Source of the DNA: Echinarachnius parma
Taxonomy: Eukaryota; Echinodermata; Echinoidea; Clypeasteroida; Echinarachniidae
Assembly: GCA_037951105.1 (NCBI GenBank)
Contig: JBAMJV010007692.1
Coordinates: forward strand, 55,138 to 119,137
Length of the DNA stretch: 64,000 nucleotides
Reading direction: 5' to 3'
This document shows, in pieces, positions 11,040-21,200 of the stretch. The notes beneath the pieces are model-generated. The model saw only the letters and a list, made by a program, of their open reading frames with translations, was not told the origin of the DNA and did not search any database. Positions within the stretch are counted from its first letter, which is position 1. The number at the start of each line of letters is the position of its first letter. Both the position numbers and the translations under genes were made by a program.

Positions 11040-11114
11040 AACCGAGTTATCGCAGTCAGTAGCGTGTTAGACTTATAACCCAAAGAACCCTGGTTCGATT
11101 CCGACCTTGCCGCT
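11040..11114 (+). pseudogene. tRNA-like sequence, degenerate, resembles tRNA-Ile(UAU)
   Basis: GCAGTCAGTAGCG resembles a D-arm/A box, CTTATAA would be an anticodon loop with anticodon UAU, and GGTTCGATTCC is a perfect B box. The anticodon stem pairs poorly and the 5' half of the acceptor stem does not match the 3' half. It is therefore more likely a decayed tRNA or a tRNA-derived SINE head captured within the CACTG-ended element than a working gene. The copy in unit 3 is at about 49533-49607. Confidence 0.5.
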
Positions 11115-11138
11115 TTTTAGTACAATCCTTTTTGTATT

Positions 11139-11320
11139 TGCTATTTCAACAACAGGGTTGTTGAAATTTATTCTAAACAACAGTTGTTGAAAAATTAAAA
11201 CAACAGTTGTGTAAACTTTAAACAACTGGGGTTGTTGAATGTTTTCAACAACAGTTGTATGGTTCATATGTTAAACAGCGGTTGTTGAAAATGTTCAACA
11301 AGTTGTTGAATTTGTTTACA
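11139..11320. repeat. Cluster of CAACAACAGTTGTTG palindromes
   Basis: About seven AACAACAGTTGTTG-related palindromes or half-sites occur within 180 bp close to the right end of the CACTG-ended element. Left-end sequence near 10260 also has TTGTTGAA. The spacing looks like subterminal repeats. Confidence 0.6.
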
Positions 11321-12863
11321 CAGCTACGTTTTAACAGTGTACTGGAGGCCTACTTGCAAAACTGTTTAGATTATAGTTGTGACATATCAGTCAGCAGCAA
11401 TGGGTATGTGTCTTATGGCCTGGGAATACAACAGTTTTCGTGAAAATAAGAAATCTTTCGAAATATAAATTATGTTTTAAGTGCACATACACAATAATGC
11501 GAGCGGGGAACTTTGGTATCGCTATTGGATTGTGCACACGCACACGCACGCATTCATGTTTGATTATGCCAATTTCTGAACAATTTAGTGCATGGAACAC
11601 AATTAATTACATTTCTCTTCTCTGCAATTGTCCACCAGACAATTGTAAAAGGTCGAGTTCACTTTACACAATAATGTGAGTGGGGGACTTTGATATCATT
11701 ATTGGAATGTGTACACACACACTCACACATTTATGTGTGATTTATCAGCTCTTATTTACCATTTTTAAAACCCATCAAGGACGGTGGCCCACATATTCTA
11801 GGTTGGTAGTCCTACACTTCAGCAATACGAGTTATATGAAGTATACAATGAGAAAGAGCAATATACATTTCTCTATTTTTAGAGCCCTATTTTGTTACTC
11901 TATCTGCTTTAGTTATTTTGTAATGATTTTTATTGTTGCGTAGATCCCTATAATTTGGGAAAATCCGTAAATTGGCAACACAGATTTCGGCTTTCAAAGC
12001 AAATTTGCGGCAAAGTCACTTCATATTTGTCTTATTTTTCCACCTGATTTTATGTCATTTTTGTCAATAAGGGGTTGCCAATTTGTAGAGGAAAATAATG
12101 AATAATTTTGGAATTGATCATTATTTTCTTCTACAAATTAGCTCTCGTCCTTGATGGGTTTAGAATTAATCTTAATTCAATATGTAATCTTAATTGCGAA
12201 ACCTGGATAAATTCCGGCATTAATTACCAGATATTTCACCAATGCAACAATGTACAGCCAAATACAACAAGATCATTTCGCACGGTAAACCACAAATGAG
12301 ACGCAACTCACATGCATTCCAAATAGAAGAACATTACTTTGCGTAATAAAATAATTATGTCACCCACCTCAGTATTTCGTTGAAAACCATATACGTATAA
12401 CAAGCCTGATTTTAACCGGGATTTAGAACAAAAATTCTTGTTTCAATTAACGATTCCACTATTTTTACAGAACATATCTATGTGTTAACAAATTATTGTT
12501 ATTTGCAGATAATTTCTGCCGGTGATGGGTTTATGTATTAGCATTATGATTGTCATAATTACATGCAATTCAAAGTTATATTTTAATTTGATTGACACAT
12601 TGGATGTAAATTGGTGATTGGTCAAACGAATAGCACGTATACCACGAGGAACGTGATATATATGATAAAAGTTATATTCTTTTCTGATATTCCTACTAAT
12701 GTATTGAATCAATAAAAGTGGGAGAAAACAGTAACATCTGCTTTAGATTTGTGTTCCGTTGTTCATTGTCACTCATACGTATAATACATGCACTGTATGA
12801 TGTATACAAACCTGGTTCACTGAACGGGTCATGATTTTATTATTGTGAGGTTGTACATATTAA

Positions 12864-13221
12864 AGGTGCACCTTTAAAGTGTCAGATATTGCCCAAAATG
12901 ACATTTGAGACTTCAATCCTGTACCAAAATCATTGTAAGATATGTCCGAATGATGTGTGAAAGTTTCATTGAAAATGAACACTGCTTTACTGGTTAAAAA
13001 AACCGCGAAGATATGCGTCAACTTTTACAACGGACGTTTATGAGGTTTCCGTTCATTAACGCTTTTGAGCTGAATGATAGATATCGTCATACTAAAGGGG
13101 CACTTGAAAAAATCTCACCCTATTTTTATTCTTCACTTACCATAGCTAAACAACACGGTAGAAGAGAAACGAGGAAGCTCCAAGTAATTTTCGTGGAGTT
13201 AGACACTTTTCAGGCATCCCT
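12864..13221. mobile_element. 358-bp MITE, possible T2/Kolobok relative
   Basis: The ends AGGTGCACCTTTAAAGTGTC and (reverse complement of the right end) AGGGATGCCTGAAAAGTGTC are inverted repeats. The left end is preceded by TTAA. Flank Y (21262), unit 2 (36195) and unit 3 flank Y (about 59760) lack it, so it inserted after flanks X and Y separated. No TTAA remains on the right. The 77-residue open frame inside it is not a recognised protein. Copy in unit 3: 51362-51719. Confidence 0.55.
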
Positions 13222-13639
13222 GGCAATGAGAGATGAACACAATTAATCATCATTGGCTTTATAACTTACTTAAAACTTGCACACACATATGAGTGTTTTT
13301 GTATGTTTCAATGATTAGGCTGGAATGCATATAAAGGGTTAATATGCAAGAGCAAATGAAATAAGTTACCATCATGATAATATATACAAAAAAATATTAC
13401 ACTGAAAATGATATCTTCCTCATTACATTATAGTAAAAGTGTAATTGGAAAAACTATCATAACAAAATAACCTACATTTTTGGGGTTATTTTTGTCTCCC
13501 CGTTTTAACCCTTCAAGACTGGTCCCGATGCCGAAAATACTCAGGCAGGGGTCTATATATTATAGAGAATATAACAGAATCAATCAGTCCTGAACGGGTT
13601 AAGCAGATTTAATTGCATGTTTTCTTAATGGTTAGAAAC

Positions 13640-13960
13640 ATATCGTTGGAGGCGTGGGCGGGGGTTTCGGTTTCAGCCTACCCCCACCCCCCCCCCCCCC
13701 CCCCCCCGGAGTTTTGAAAACGGCCATATTCTGTCAAATCCATTTCATATTCCGGCAAAAAAAAATCATATTAGGGCAAAATAATGTCATAATGCTGAAA
13801 GAATCATGTCATATTCGAGCAAAGTCATGTTACATTTAGGGAAAGTCGGGTCATTTTGAGAGGAATATAATGTTATTTTCGGGCAAAACCGCCTCATACT
13901 CTGGCAAAATCACGTTATATTTCGATTTAACCGGCATCGAAAAGACAATTTTCGGGCATG
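13640..13960 (+). repeat. Dispersed TTCGGGCAAA-type repeat at the TRIM block border
   Basis: GGAGGCGTGGGCGGGGG, a long C run, GGAGTTTTGAAAAC, then degenerate GGGCAAAATAATGTCATA units. It is the same family as 5570-5735 but on the opposite strand. It lies just inside the left border of the TRIM block, where homology with flank Y stops (about 13560). Copy in unit 3: about 52150-52455. Confidence 0.55.
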
Positions 13961-15522
13961 GAAGATGCGAGGACCGTTTCATTTTAGTTTGCATTGTATG
14001 TTTTGTTTGTCAGGTGAAAAGGCGGGAAGAATAATCATTCGGGCAAAAGACCACAGCCCCCTGAGGAAAATATGCCCCTACGCCCATGCATGGCCATGTT
14101 ATTCAAAGGATCTAAATTATATTTATCCGTTTTGCGTGGCAGAATTCTATACCATTCACATGCATGCCATAATATAGTATCATAAACGATTTCAATGATG
14201 CCTAGTGTAGTGTCTACCCAACAAAAATGTTGCCTTTTGAACTTTGAAGTGCAACAATTCAAAGCATTACCAAAATAATATGGAAATAACAGCCGTTAAA
14301 AGACATCACCTTACTAGTTTATTGTAGGTGGGTTTTCCCGTGTGGTTTTCCCCACTTCAGTGTTTTGTATTGGTCAGTATTAACAATGGAGCAAGGCCAC
14401 CAATAATTGTGACAATTGCCATACGGGCGCCATACATTCAGCTCAGAGAGAAAACACAGCCAACAAATCTGAAGAATTACTACTTCTCATGATAACCGAA
14501 ATCCCCAACTATAGCATATAAAAACATGTAGATAATTACACTCATGTTTTTGACGGTCTCCTGCTTCCATACAGCTCTTAGCCTGAACTACTAATGATTG
14601 CAAGTACGTCGATGGCGTAGATACGGGGACACGACGTTTCCCCTAATTTGACATAAACAATAAGAAACATATTCAAAGCGAACATCAGTGGAAATATGAA
14701 TACATAAAGTGGCCCCCAATACGTCCCGTGCCCCAACCCCTAGTCCGACCACGCTACGCCTCTGACGTACGAATACATAACCATGATAACAATCAATGAA
14801 AAACACTTCGCAATGGAAAGTCCAACCTTGAATTGTGTGATCCCGTAAATGACTATTATTATGCAAAACATGTTTTGTTAATGATTCTCTAGATCGAGCA
14901 ACACATTGGTGCATACACATTTTCATAAAAAGCCGTGCCCTTATAATTATTCTTATGCGCATGCGCGTATACATACGGCATTGCTGAGACTCTGTCGCTC
15001 CGAAAGGACTATACAATCATCGATACACAAAGTATTTGGAAGCAAACGAGCAAACAGTTAGTATAATTGATCATGTTTATGGAAATTCCAGACATTGAAA
15101 GTTGAAATTTTCTCGACGTTGGATATTCAAGAACGCAGATACCGACCCAGTTATTACTGCTGATAATCACTCCGTTGATTAAATTAATCAAAGCATTAAA
15201 TGCTTCTTCAAAATCGACGCGTTTGTTTCTGAAGAGCGAGGGTGGACCTTATTTTTAGATGCCATCACTTCTGATGAAATTCAAGGCGCATTTTACGTTA
15301 AAAGGTTGGACACGCATTGCTTTTTATTATATATTGGAACTAATAACTAAATTTCCTTCAAAGACATTTTCAAGCATTGTCAATGTACCTTCCTAAATCG
15401 ACCACTCCTTATTACTGCTAAATTATTGTGCAGGTCATGTTTAACTATTGGAGTAATACAACGGCTTGAATTCTGCGAATTGTATGTGACACTAGGTAAA
15501 CTGGTATACAAGACTTGCAACC
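13961..15522. other. 5' region of TRIM gene 1
   Basis: Single-copy within the unit and nearly identical to 52452-54013. Open frames here (for example 141 codons on the minus strand) match no family I know. A pair of GGGTTTTCCC/GTGGTTTTCCCC boxes lies at 14329-14352. A possible splice acceptor TTATTGTGCAG at about 15424-15434 could join a 5' untranslated exon to the coding exon. No promoter is called. Confidence 0.35.
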
Positions 15523-17652
15523 ATGTCTAACCAAAATTTAGATACCGTTGTTTCGGAAGAGGTGGAGTGCGCTATATGCCTTGAGAGGTTGGACACACCG
15601 CGCATACTGTCGTGCCTTCACAGCTTTTGTGAAAAATGTCTGCTCAAAACTGTCGAGAGCCGATCTGCCTCTGCACCATATAATCCGTCGACATTTGAGT
15701 GTGTCACGTGCAAAGCGACCACGGCTTTACCCAAGAACGACGTTTGTGGATTGAGACTCGACTTCCGCGTAACCAGACTGATAGAGGCTCTCGAAGAAAA
15801 GGAGAAAAGGACCCAGAAACTGACCTGCTCGTCGAAGAAATGCGATGCCTGCGGATGCGCCGACAATGTCGAGGAGTCTTCATTTGCTTTCTGCAAAGAA
15901 TGCAGTCAGCTACTCTGCCGCCGATGTTCATCAGCCCATGCTGGCATTCGAACGACCCAAAGTCACACCGTGAGCAGCATCTCGGATTTGCTTAGCGGTA
16001 AAGTCACTATACAAAGCAAAGTTGATGCTGTAGCAATGTGTCGAAAGCACAACGACGAAAAACTCAAACTGTTCTGCATTACCTGCTCTGAAATAATCTG
16101 CCACGACTGCACGCTCTTTGATCACAGCCGCGAGAAGTATCACACGTTCCATTTCTTGAAAGATTATGTTCCAAATATGAAGAGGGAATTGGCATCAAGG
16201 CTAAAACAGGTTGAAAGCAAAACCCAAGAATTCTCTAAATTCCTTGTGTTGCTGGGCGACGTCGAATCCAATATTGAAGAGAACCAAGTGAAGACGGCGG
16301 ATAAAATCAAGACTTCCGTCGAGGATCACAAATCTCGTGTTAATGGTTTCAACAGCAACATGCTGGAGGAACAAGAAAAGTTCCATGGTGCCCAAGGTGA
16401 GGGAATCAAACAACTCCGTCAACAGACTGAGCAAATGAAGGCACTTTCAGAGAAAAGCTCGGAGATGACGCAGCAAGTTCTGAAGAATCCGAAGGATGTT
16501 ATTGGCATGGCATCCGTGTACAAGAGTCTACTCGAGGCAATGAACAAGACCATAGCAAAGAAGCCGGATGAAAAGAAACTGGAGGATATCAAAAAGGCTG
16601 TTCGAGGGCTGCACTATCACGCAGAGTCTATGCATGCAAAGGTTGGTGAAGTCTGGCCTGGGTGTGCATGTGAGAAAACAAGTAGACTTAAATGCAGCTG
16701 TTCTCCAAAACATATCCAGTTCACTTTAGATGGGAGACTGGCTGTCCTTGGACAGATATTGAATGCGACAGGTCAGAAATACACAGTGCCATTATACACA
16801 CAGGGAAATAGGTGTAGTACTAAGCACTGTAACTGTTCAGCTTACCATTCAGGTTACCATCGTTCCTGTGGTTGCAATGCATGCACTCACTATAATTTTA
16901 GTGAGATATCTTGTTATACCGGTGATGTTATTCAGAAAACCGTTCTTCATCCTATGATCGCAACAACGGCAACGTGCTACCCAAGATGTACCCAGTTTCC
17001 CTATACAATATGGCTTGGAAGCTTGAAGTATGATGACATCAGTAGCTTTGCCACCGTGTCATCAAATCGGTTCGTTATCGCCACTAAAACTGGTAAGCTA
17101 CACCTTCTTGGAGACACCCTTACACAGCTACCGCAAAATATCCCTCAAGGAACTGTCATCACTGACCTAGCAACAGATAGCGACGACAACATCTATGCAG
17201 TCGACGCGAAGGGCCATCAAGTACACGTGTTGCAAGTCGACGGTAGCCTCTCGAAGACGGTGTCTACAGGCACACTAGTTACACCCGACGCAGTAGCAGT
17301 CAACCAGACCAATGTCGACAAGATTGCTGTGACACATCGGGAAGGAGAAGAAACCAAAGTTTCGGTCCTCGACCTACAGGGGAAGGTGGTGTCCTCGATC
17401 CACCGCACAGAATGGAAGGATGTTGCGATCGCCTGCGACGCTAAGCTGATTTACGTCCTCTCGTATGACGCAAACAAGATGACGCTTCAACGGTTCACGA
17501 TGGAAGGCAATCTCGTGGATGAGCTGCTGAAAGATGAGTGTTACACCTGCGAACGTCCACTGATGGCCGTTTCTTCTGTGGGAACTGTTGCGATAGTCAC
17601 AGCGACGGGTAACGACGGAAAGGTTCTCATGACGTCATCACTTTACAAATAG
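15523..17652 (+). CDS. TRIM-type RING/B-box/coiled-coil E3 ubiquitin ligase with C-terminal propeller, gene 1
   Basis: A single uninterrupted frame of 709 residues starting at GCAACCATGTCT. RING finger C3HC4: C16, C19, C31, H33, C36, C39, C60, C63. B-box 1 around C107-H139. B-box 2: C173, H176, C185, C188, C193, C196, H201, H207. Coiled coil about 215-345. A cysteine-rich stretch with CxC pairs lies at 381-464. The C-terminal 250 residues have an NHL-like repeat (ITDLATDSDDNIYAV near 546-560), as in the TRIM2/3/56/71 style of layout. Expected role: E2-dependent ubiquitination of a partner bound by the propeller; such genes are widely expanded in invertebrate deuterostomes, often linked to innate immunity. 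The partner is unknown. No AATAAA is seen in the 200 bases after the stop; the transcript may run into the HNMT-like fragment, which contains ATTAAA. Confidence 0.9.
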   Translation: MSNQNLDTVVSEEVECAICLERLDTPRILSCLHSFCEKCLLKTVESRSASAPYNPSTFECVTCKATTALPKNDVCGLRLDFRVTRLIEALEEKEKRTQKLTCSSKKCDACGCADNVEESSFAFCKECSQLLCRRCSSAHAGIRTTQSHTVSSISDLLSGKVTIQSKVDAVAMCRKHNDEKLKLFCITCSEIICHDCTLFDHSREKYHTFHFLKDYVPNMKRELASRLKQVESKTQEFSKFLVLLGDVESNIEENQVKTADKIKTSVEDHKSRVNGFNSNMLEEQEKFHGAQGEGIKQLRQQTEQMKALSEKSSEMTQQVLKNPKDVIGMASVYKSLLEAMNKTIAKKPDEKKLEDIKKAVRGLHYHAESMHAKVGEVWPGCACEKTSRLKCSCSPKHIQFTLDGRLAVLGQILNATGQKYTVPLYTQGNRCSTKHCNCSAYHSGYHRSCGCNACTHYNFSEISCYTGDVIQKTVLHPMIATTATCYPRCTQFPYTIWLGSLKYDDISSFATVSSNRFVIATKTGKLHLLGDTLTQLPQNIPQGTVITDLATDSDDNIYAVDAKGHQVHVLQVDGSLSKTVSTGTLVTPDAVAVNQTNVDKIAVTHREGEETKVSVLDLQGKVVSSIHRTEWKDVAIACDAKLIYVLSYDANKMTLQRFTMEGNLVDELLKDECYTCERPLMAVSSVGTVAIVTATGNDGKVLMTSSLYK

Positions 17653-17840
17653 ACGGACTTGATGGTGCACTATTGTTAATAATGGTAACATGGACAAATT
17701 CCCTTTTCGGCCCATGACATACCATATAATTTGGAATTCGGGTTGATAATATTTCAGATATATAAGAGAAAGATATATCAGAGAAACATTTTTTTTTTCT
17801 GAAGAAAAAAACATGTATGTACTCGATATTCATGTTATTC

Positions 17841-18202
17841 TTGGGATCCTCCTTTGTGTGTCTTGCACAGCTAGGTTAGTATTAAATTGCTTTCAAATTA
17901 GAATATAAAAAGTAGATTTGCTTTGTCCCTGTCGAGATTCCGCGTGTACAAACACCTTCCGTTTAGAGCAATAATCATTCATTCTTGCTCACTAATTAAT
18001 CAAACCTGTCTTAGATTAAGTGACAACCTTTATAGCAGCAAACCTGCATAAAGTGGTCGCCAAAAATCTTCCCTTAAAAAAAATTGTCTTATGGAACCTG
18101 TTTATAGAGGTCACCTGTCATGTGAAGAACCAGGCGCCAAAGTTTTACCGCGAGTTCGTCAACTTCTTGACGTCCGATCCGACAGTGTTTGTCCAGAAAT
18201 AG
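17841..18202 (+). pseudogene. 3' fragment of the HNMT-like gene downstream of TRIM gene 1
   Basis: 17841-17870 matches the end of exon 2 (GTGTGTCTTGCACAG), followed by intron 2 sequence, then part of exon 3 (18123-18202) encoding VKNQAPKFYREFVNFLTSD and ending in the same FVQK-stop. The first part of exon 3 and an internal stretch of about 50 bp are missing, as are exon 1 and most of exon 2. It cannot encode the enzyme. Its junction with the TRIM block marks the right border of that block. Confidence 0.85.
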
Positions 18203-21200
18203 ATCTTGGTATAGTATTAGTCAACTCAAACCTGTGTAAAGTGACAATCCAAGAGAAACAAAAAAAAGTGGCCCCATGGCCCATGCATGTAGTCAGGTTC
18301 TATTGCGTTATCATTCTCTGCAATGGATCACTTTTGGTGGTCACTATAGGCAGGTTGGCTGCGATAGACTGGAGGCCAATTAGTGGAAAATCCAAGCTAT
18401 TTGTCCCATCCGTCACGCCCATCGCAAGTCATCTTGCAAGTCGTATATGTATTTTGTAGTTTTAGTCTGCTCCTTAGACCCCTTAACTCCCGTTTCAGGG
18501 TTTTTGTAGCTCCAAAGACCCTATATTTGTTGCTTGTCCGTGCGGCAAACCCCCGCCCAAAATAATTCGAGTACCCTCTGGGTAACCAGCTAACCATAGT
18601 TGGGAATCAGGAAATTCGCTCGTTGATAAGTGATCACAAATGGACTCGGGACACAACTAAGCTAGTGGGGTTTTTATGAATATGGGCCGAGGACAAAATG
18701 TAATAAAGAGCTCGGACTTGACTTCTGCTCCAAACTCCAACACATAATACGGCATTGCAAAAGTTCCAACATGGGCATGACGGTAATTTAGAGAACTTTA
18801 CACATTAGGATGAGTTTTTGTTATTTGGTTGTAATTGGTTTTGTTCACTAATTGTGTCATTATTGTTAGCATACTTATGTAACAAGTTAATGTAGCAGTT
18901 AATTAGTCTATACTTTTGGTATACTAGTAGTTGTGAGTTGTCCGTTAACTATTTTTTACATGCACGAATGCACGATCATCTTGATTAGCTATGGGACTAT
19001 AACCGAAATAGTTAACACTGCAAGTTACTGACAGTGTTTGATACACATACTACACAATACATCTCAGTTCATTATTCCTTATATTATAATTATGTCGGTA
19101 TCCATTTATCATTATAGTCTAATGTACTAAAGCCACGTATGTGAAGGTGCGAAAAAGAACCTAATTAATGAACAATTATGTTTACTCTTTGTTGAGAGTC
19201 AATATGGGGCCTAAATGTTTGATCCTAGCAGAATCTTATGTTTGATGTCTGTTCAATTATCACTTATACACTTATATAATAACTACTAGTATGTACATAT
19301 TTATCAGAGTCTAATGTAAATAAGCCACGTATGTGAAGCTACTAAGTTGAACCTAATGAACAATTGTATATTTTCTTTTTTTAGAGAGAGTTAATCATTA
19401 TTGGGCCTACATTTCTGATCCTAGCAGAATCTTCTTCAGAGGCTGACTGAACCCTTTTAAATGTTTTTTTTTTCAGCATTAGTCTTTCAGATATGTAATG
19501 TGCGAAGGTTCTTGAGATAACACTATCCTACCAGGAACTCTGTATACATCTTTAAATTAGTAAATAACAATCATTATAGATACGTTAGATATTTGTTTGT
19601 ATTGAAATGGTAGTTTTGTAGTAGTTAAGACCCGTCTTATTTATATATTATTGGTACTCGGTATCCGTACACTATGGAGGCCTACTTGCAAAACTGTTTC
19701 ATTATAGTTGTGAAATATCAGTCAGCAGCAATGCGTGTGTGCATAGTGCGTCTCATGGCCTGGGAATATAACAGTTTTCGTGAAAATATGAAATCTGTCG
19801 AAATATAAATGATTTTTAAGTGCACAGATACGGTAATGCGATCGGGGGACTTTGGTATCGCTATTCCAGAATGTGCACACGCACACGCACGCATTCATGT
19901 GTGATAATTGTACCCATTTCTGAACAATTTAGTGCATGGAACACAAATAATGTCATTTCTCTTCTGTGCAAAATTATTTCCCCAAGACAGTTGCCAAAAG
20001 TCGAGTTCACTTTACACAATAATGTGAGTGAAGGACTTTAATATCATTATTGGAATGTGTACACAAACACTCGCACATTTATGTGTGATTTATCAGCTAT
20101 GTCATAATTATGTAGTAGTTCTTATTTTCCTTTTTAAAACCATCAAGGTGGGTTGGTAGTCCTACACTTCAGCAAGAAGATAACAAGTTATATAAAGTCT
20201 ACAAGGAGAAGGAGCATTACTTTCTCTATTTTTAGAGCCATATTTTGTTACTCTACAGGCTTTAGTTATTTTTAAAATTATATTATGTGTATTGTTGCGT
20301 AGATCGCTATAATTTAGGAAAACCCGTAAATTGGCAACACATTGTAATGTTTTTAACACAGATTTATGCGTTCAAATTGGCAAATTTGCGCCAAAGTCAC
20401 TTCATATTTGTCTTAAATAATTGTAATTATTAAATATTTTCCACCTATTTTTATGTCATTAAAAGGCAGAACAAAAATTAGGAGTTGCCAACTTGTAGAG
20501 GAATATAATGATAAATTTTGAAATTGATCATTATTTTCCTCTACAAGTTAGCTCTCGTCCTTGATGGGTTTAGAATTAATCTAAATTTAATATGTAATCT
20601 AAGTTGCGAAACCTGGATAAATTCCGGCATAAATTACCAGATATTTCACCAATGCAACAATGTACAGCCAAACAACAAGATCATTTCGCACGGTAAACCA
20701 CAAATGAGATGCAACTCACATGCATTCCAAATAGAAGAACATTACTTTGTGTGATAAAATATGTCACCCACCTCAGTATTTTGTTGAAAACCATATACAA
20801 CAAGCCTGATTTTAACCTGGATTTTAGAAATTATTTTCTTGTTTTAATTAACCATTCCACTATGTTTACAGAACATATATTATGTGTTAACAAATTATTA
20901 TTTGCAGATAATTTCTGCCGGTGATGGGTTTATGTATATAATATTATCATTATAATTGTCATAATTACATGCAATTCAAAGTTATATTTCAATTTAATTA
21001 ATACATTGGATGTAAATTGGTGATTGGTCAAACGTATGCCACGTATATATCACGAGGAACGATGATAAGTATGATAAATGTGCGATTCTTTTCTGATATT
21101 CCTAATGTATATTGAATCAATAAAAGTGGGAGAAAACATAAACATCTGCTTCAAATCTGTGTTCCGTTGTTTATTGTCACTCGTACGGATAAATGCATTG

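Larger units (their letters stand above)
10235..11339. mobile_element. Non-autonomous element with CACTG...CAGTG ends, 1.1 kb
   Basis: The left end CACTGTTGAAATGCTGTGTAAA and the right end, in reverse complement CACTGTTAAAACGTAGCTGTG, form imperfect terminal inverted repeats. Flank Y continues without this 1.1 kb (about 19663), which shows an insertion. Near the right end are many CAACAACAGTTGTTG-like palindromes (11139-11320), possibly transposase-binding sites. CACTG ends occur in EnSpm/CACTA and Chapaev elements, but no clean target-site duplication is visible, so the superfamily is open. It contains a second element at 10302-10639. Confidence 0.6.
8390..13560. repeat. Flank X of unit 1, repeat-filled intergenic DNA
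   Basis: No host gene is recognised here. It begins with the 3' flank of the HNMT-like gene, includes a run of 26 G (8667-8692; 21 G in unit 3), and carries the MITEs listed separately. It is homologous to flank Y (18203-21600) with many indels. A sequence with AAGCCACGTATGTGAAG occurs twice, about 185 bp apart (9683 and 9868), and is doubled in all flanks. Confidence 0.7.

Noticed and set aside
11040-11114. Functional tRNA gene
   Set aside because: The anticodon and acceptor stems do not pair well and the copy is inside a mobile element; kept only as a tRNA-like pseudogene.
13013-13246. 77-codon frame inside the 358-bp MITE
   Set aside because: It lies almost wholly within a non-coding MITE and has no homologue I recognise.
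14591-15016. 141-codon minus-strand frame upstream of TRIM gene 1 (copy at 53082-53507)
   Set aside because: It is identical in both units, but so is all flanking non-coding DNA, so conservation says nothing. There is no recognisable domain or composition typical of a protein.
18091-18459. 122-codon plus-strand frame after TRIM gene 1
   Set aside because: It reads the dead HNMT-like exon 3 fragment and its flank in the wrong frame.
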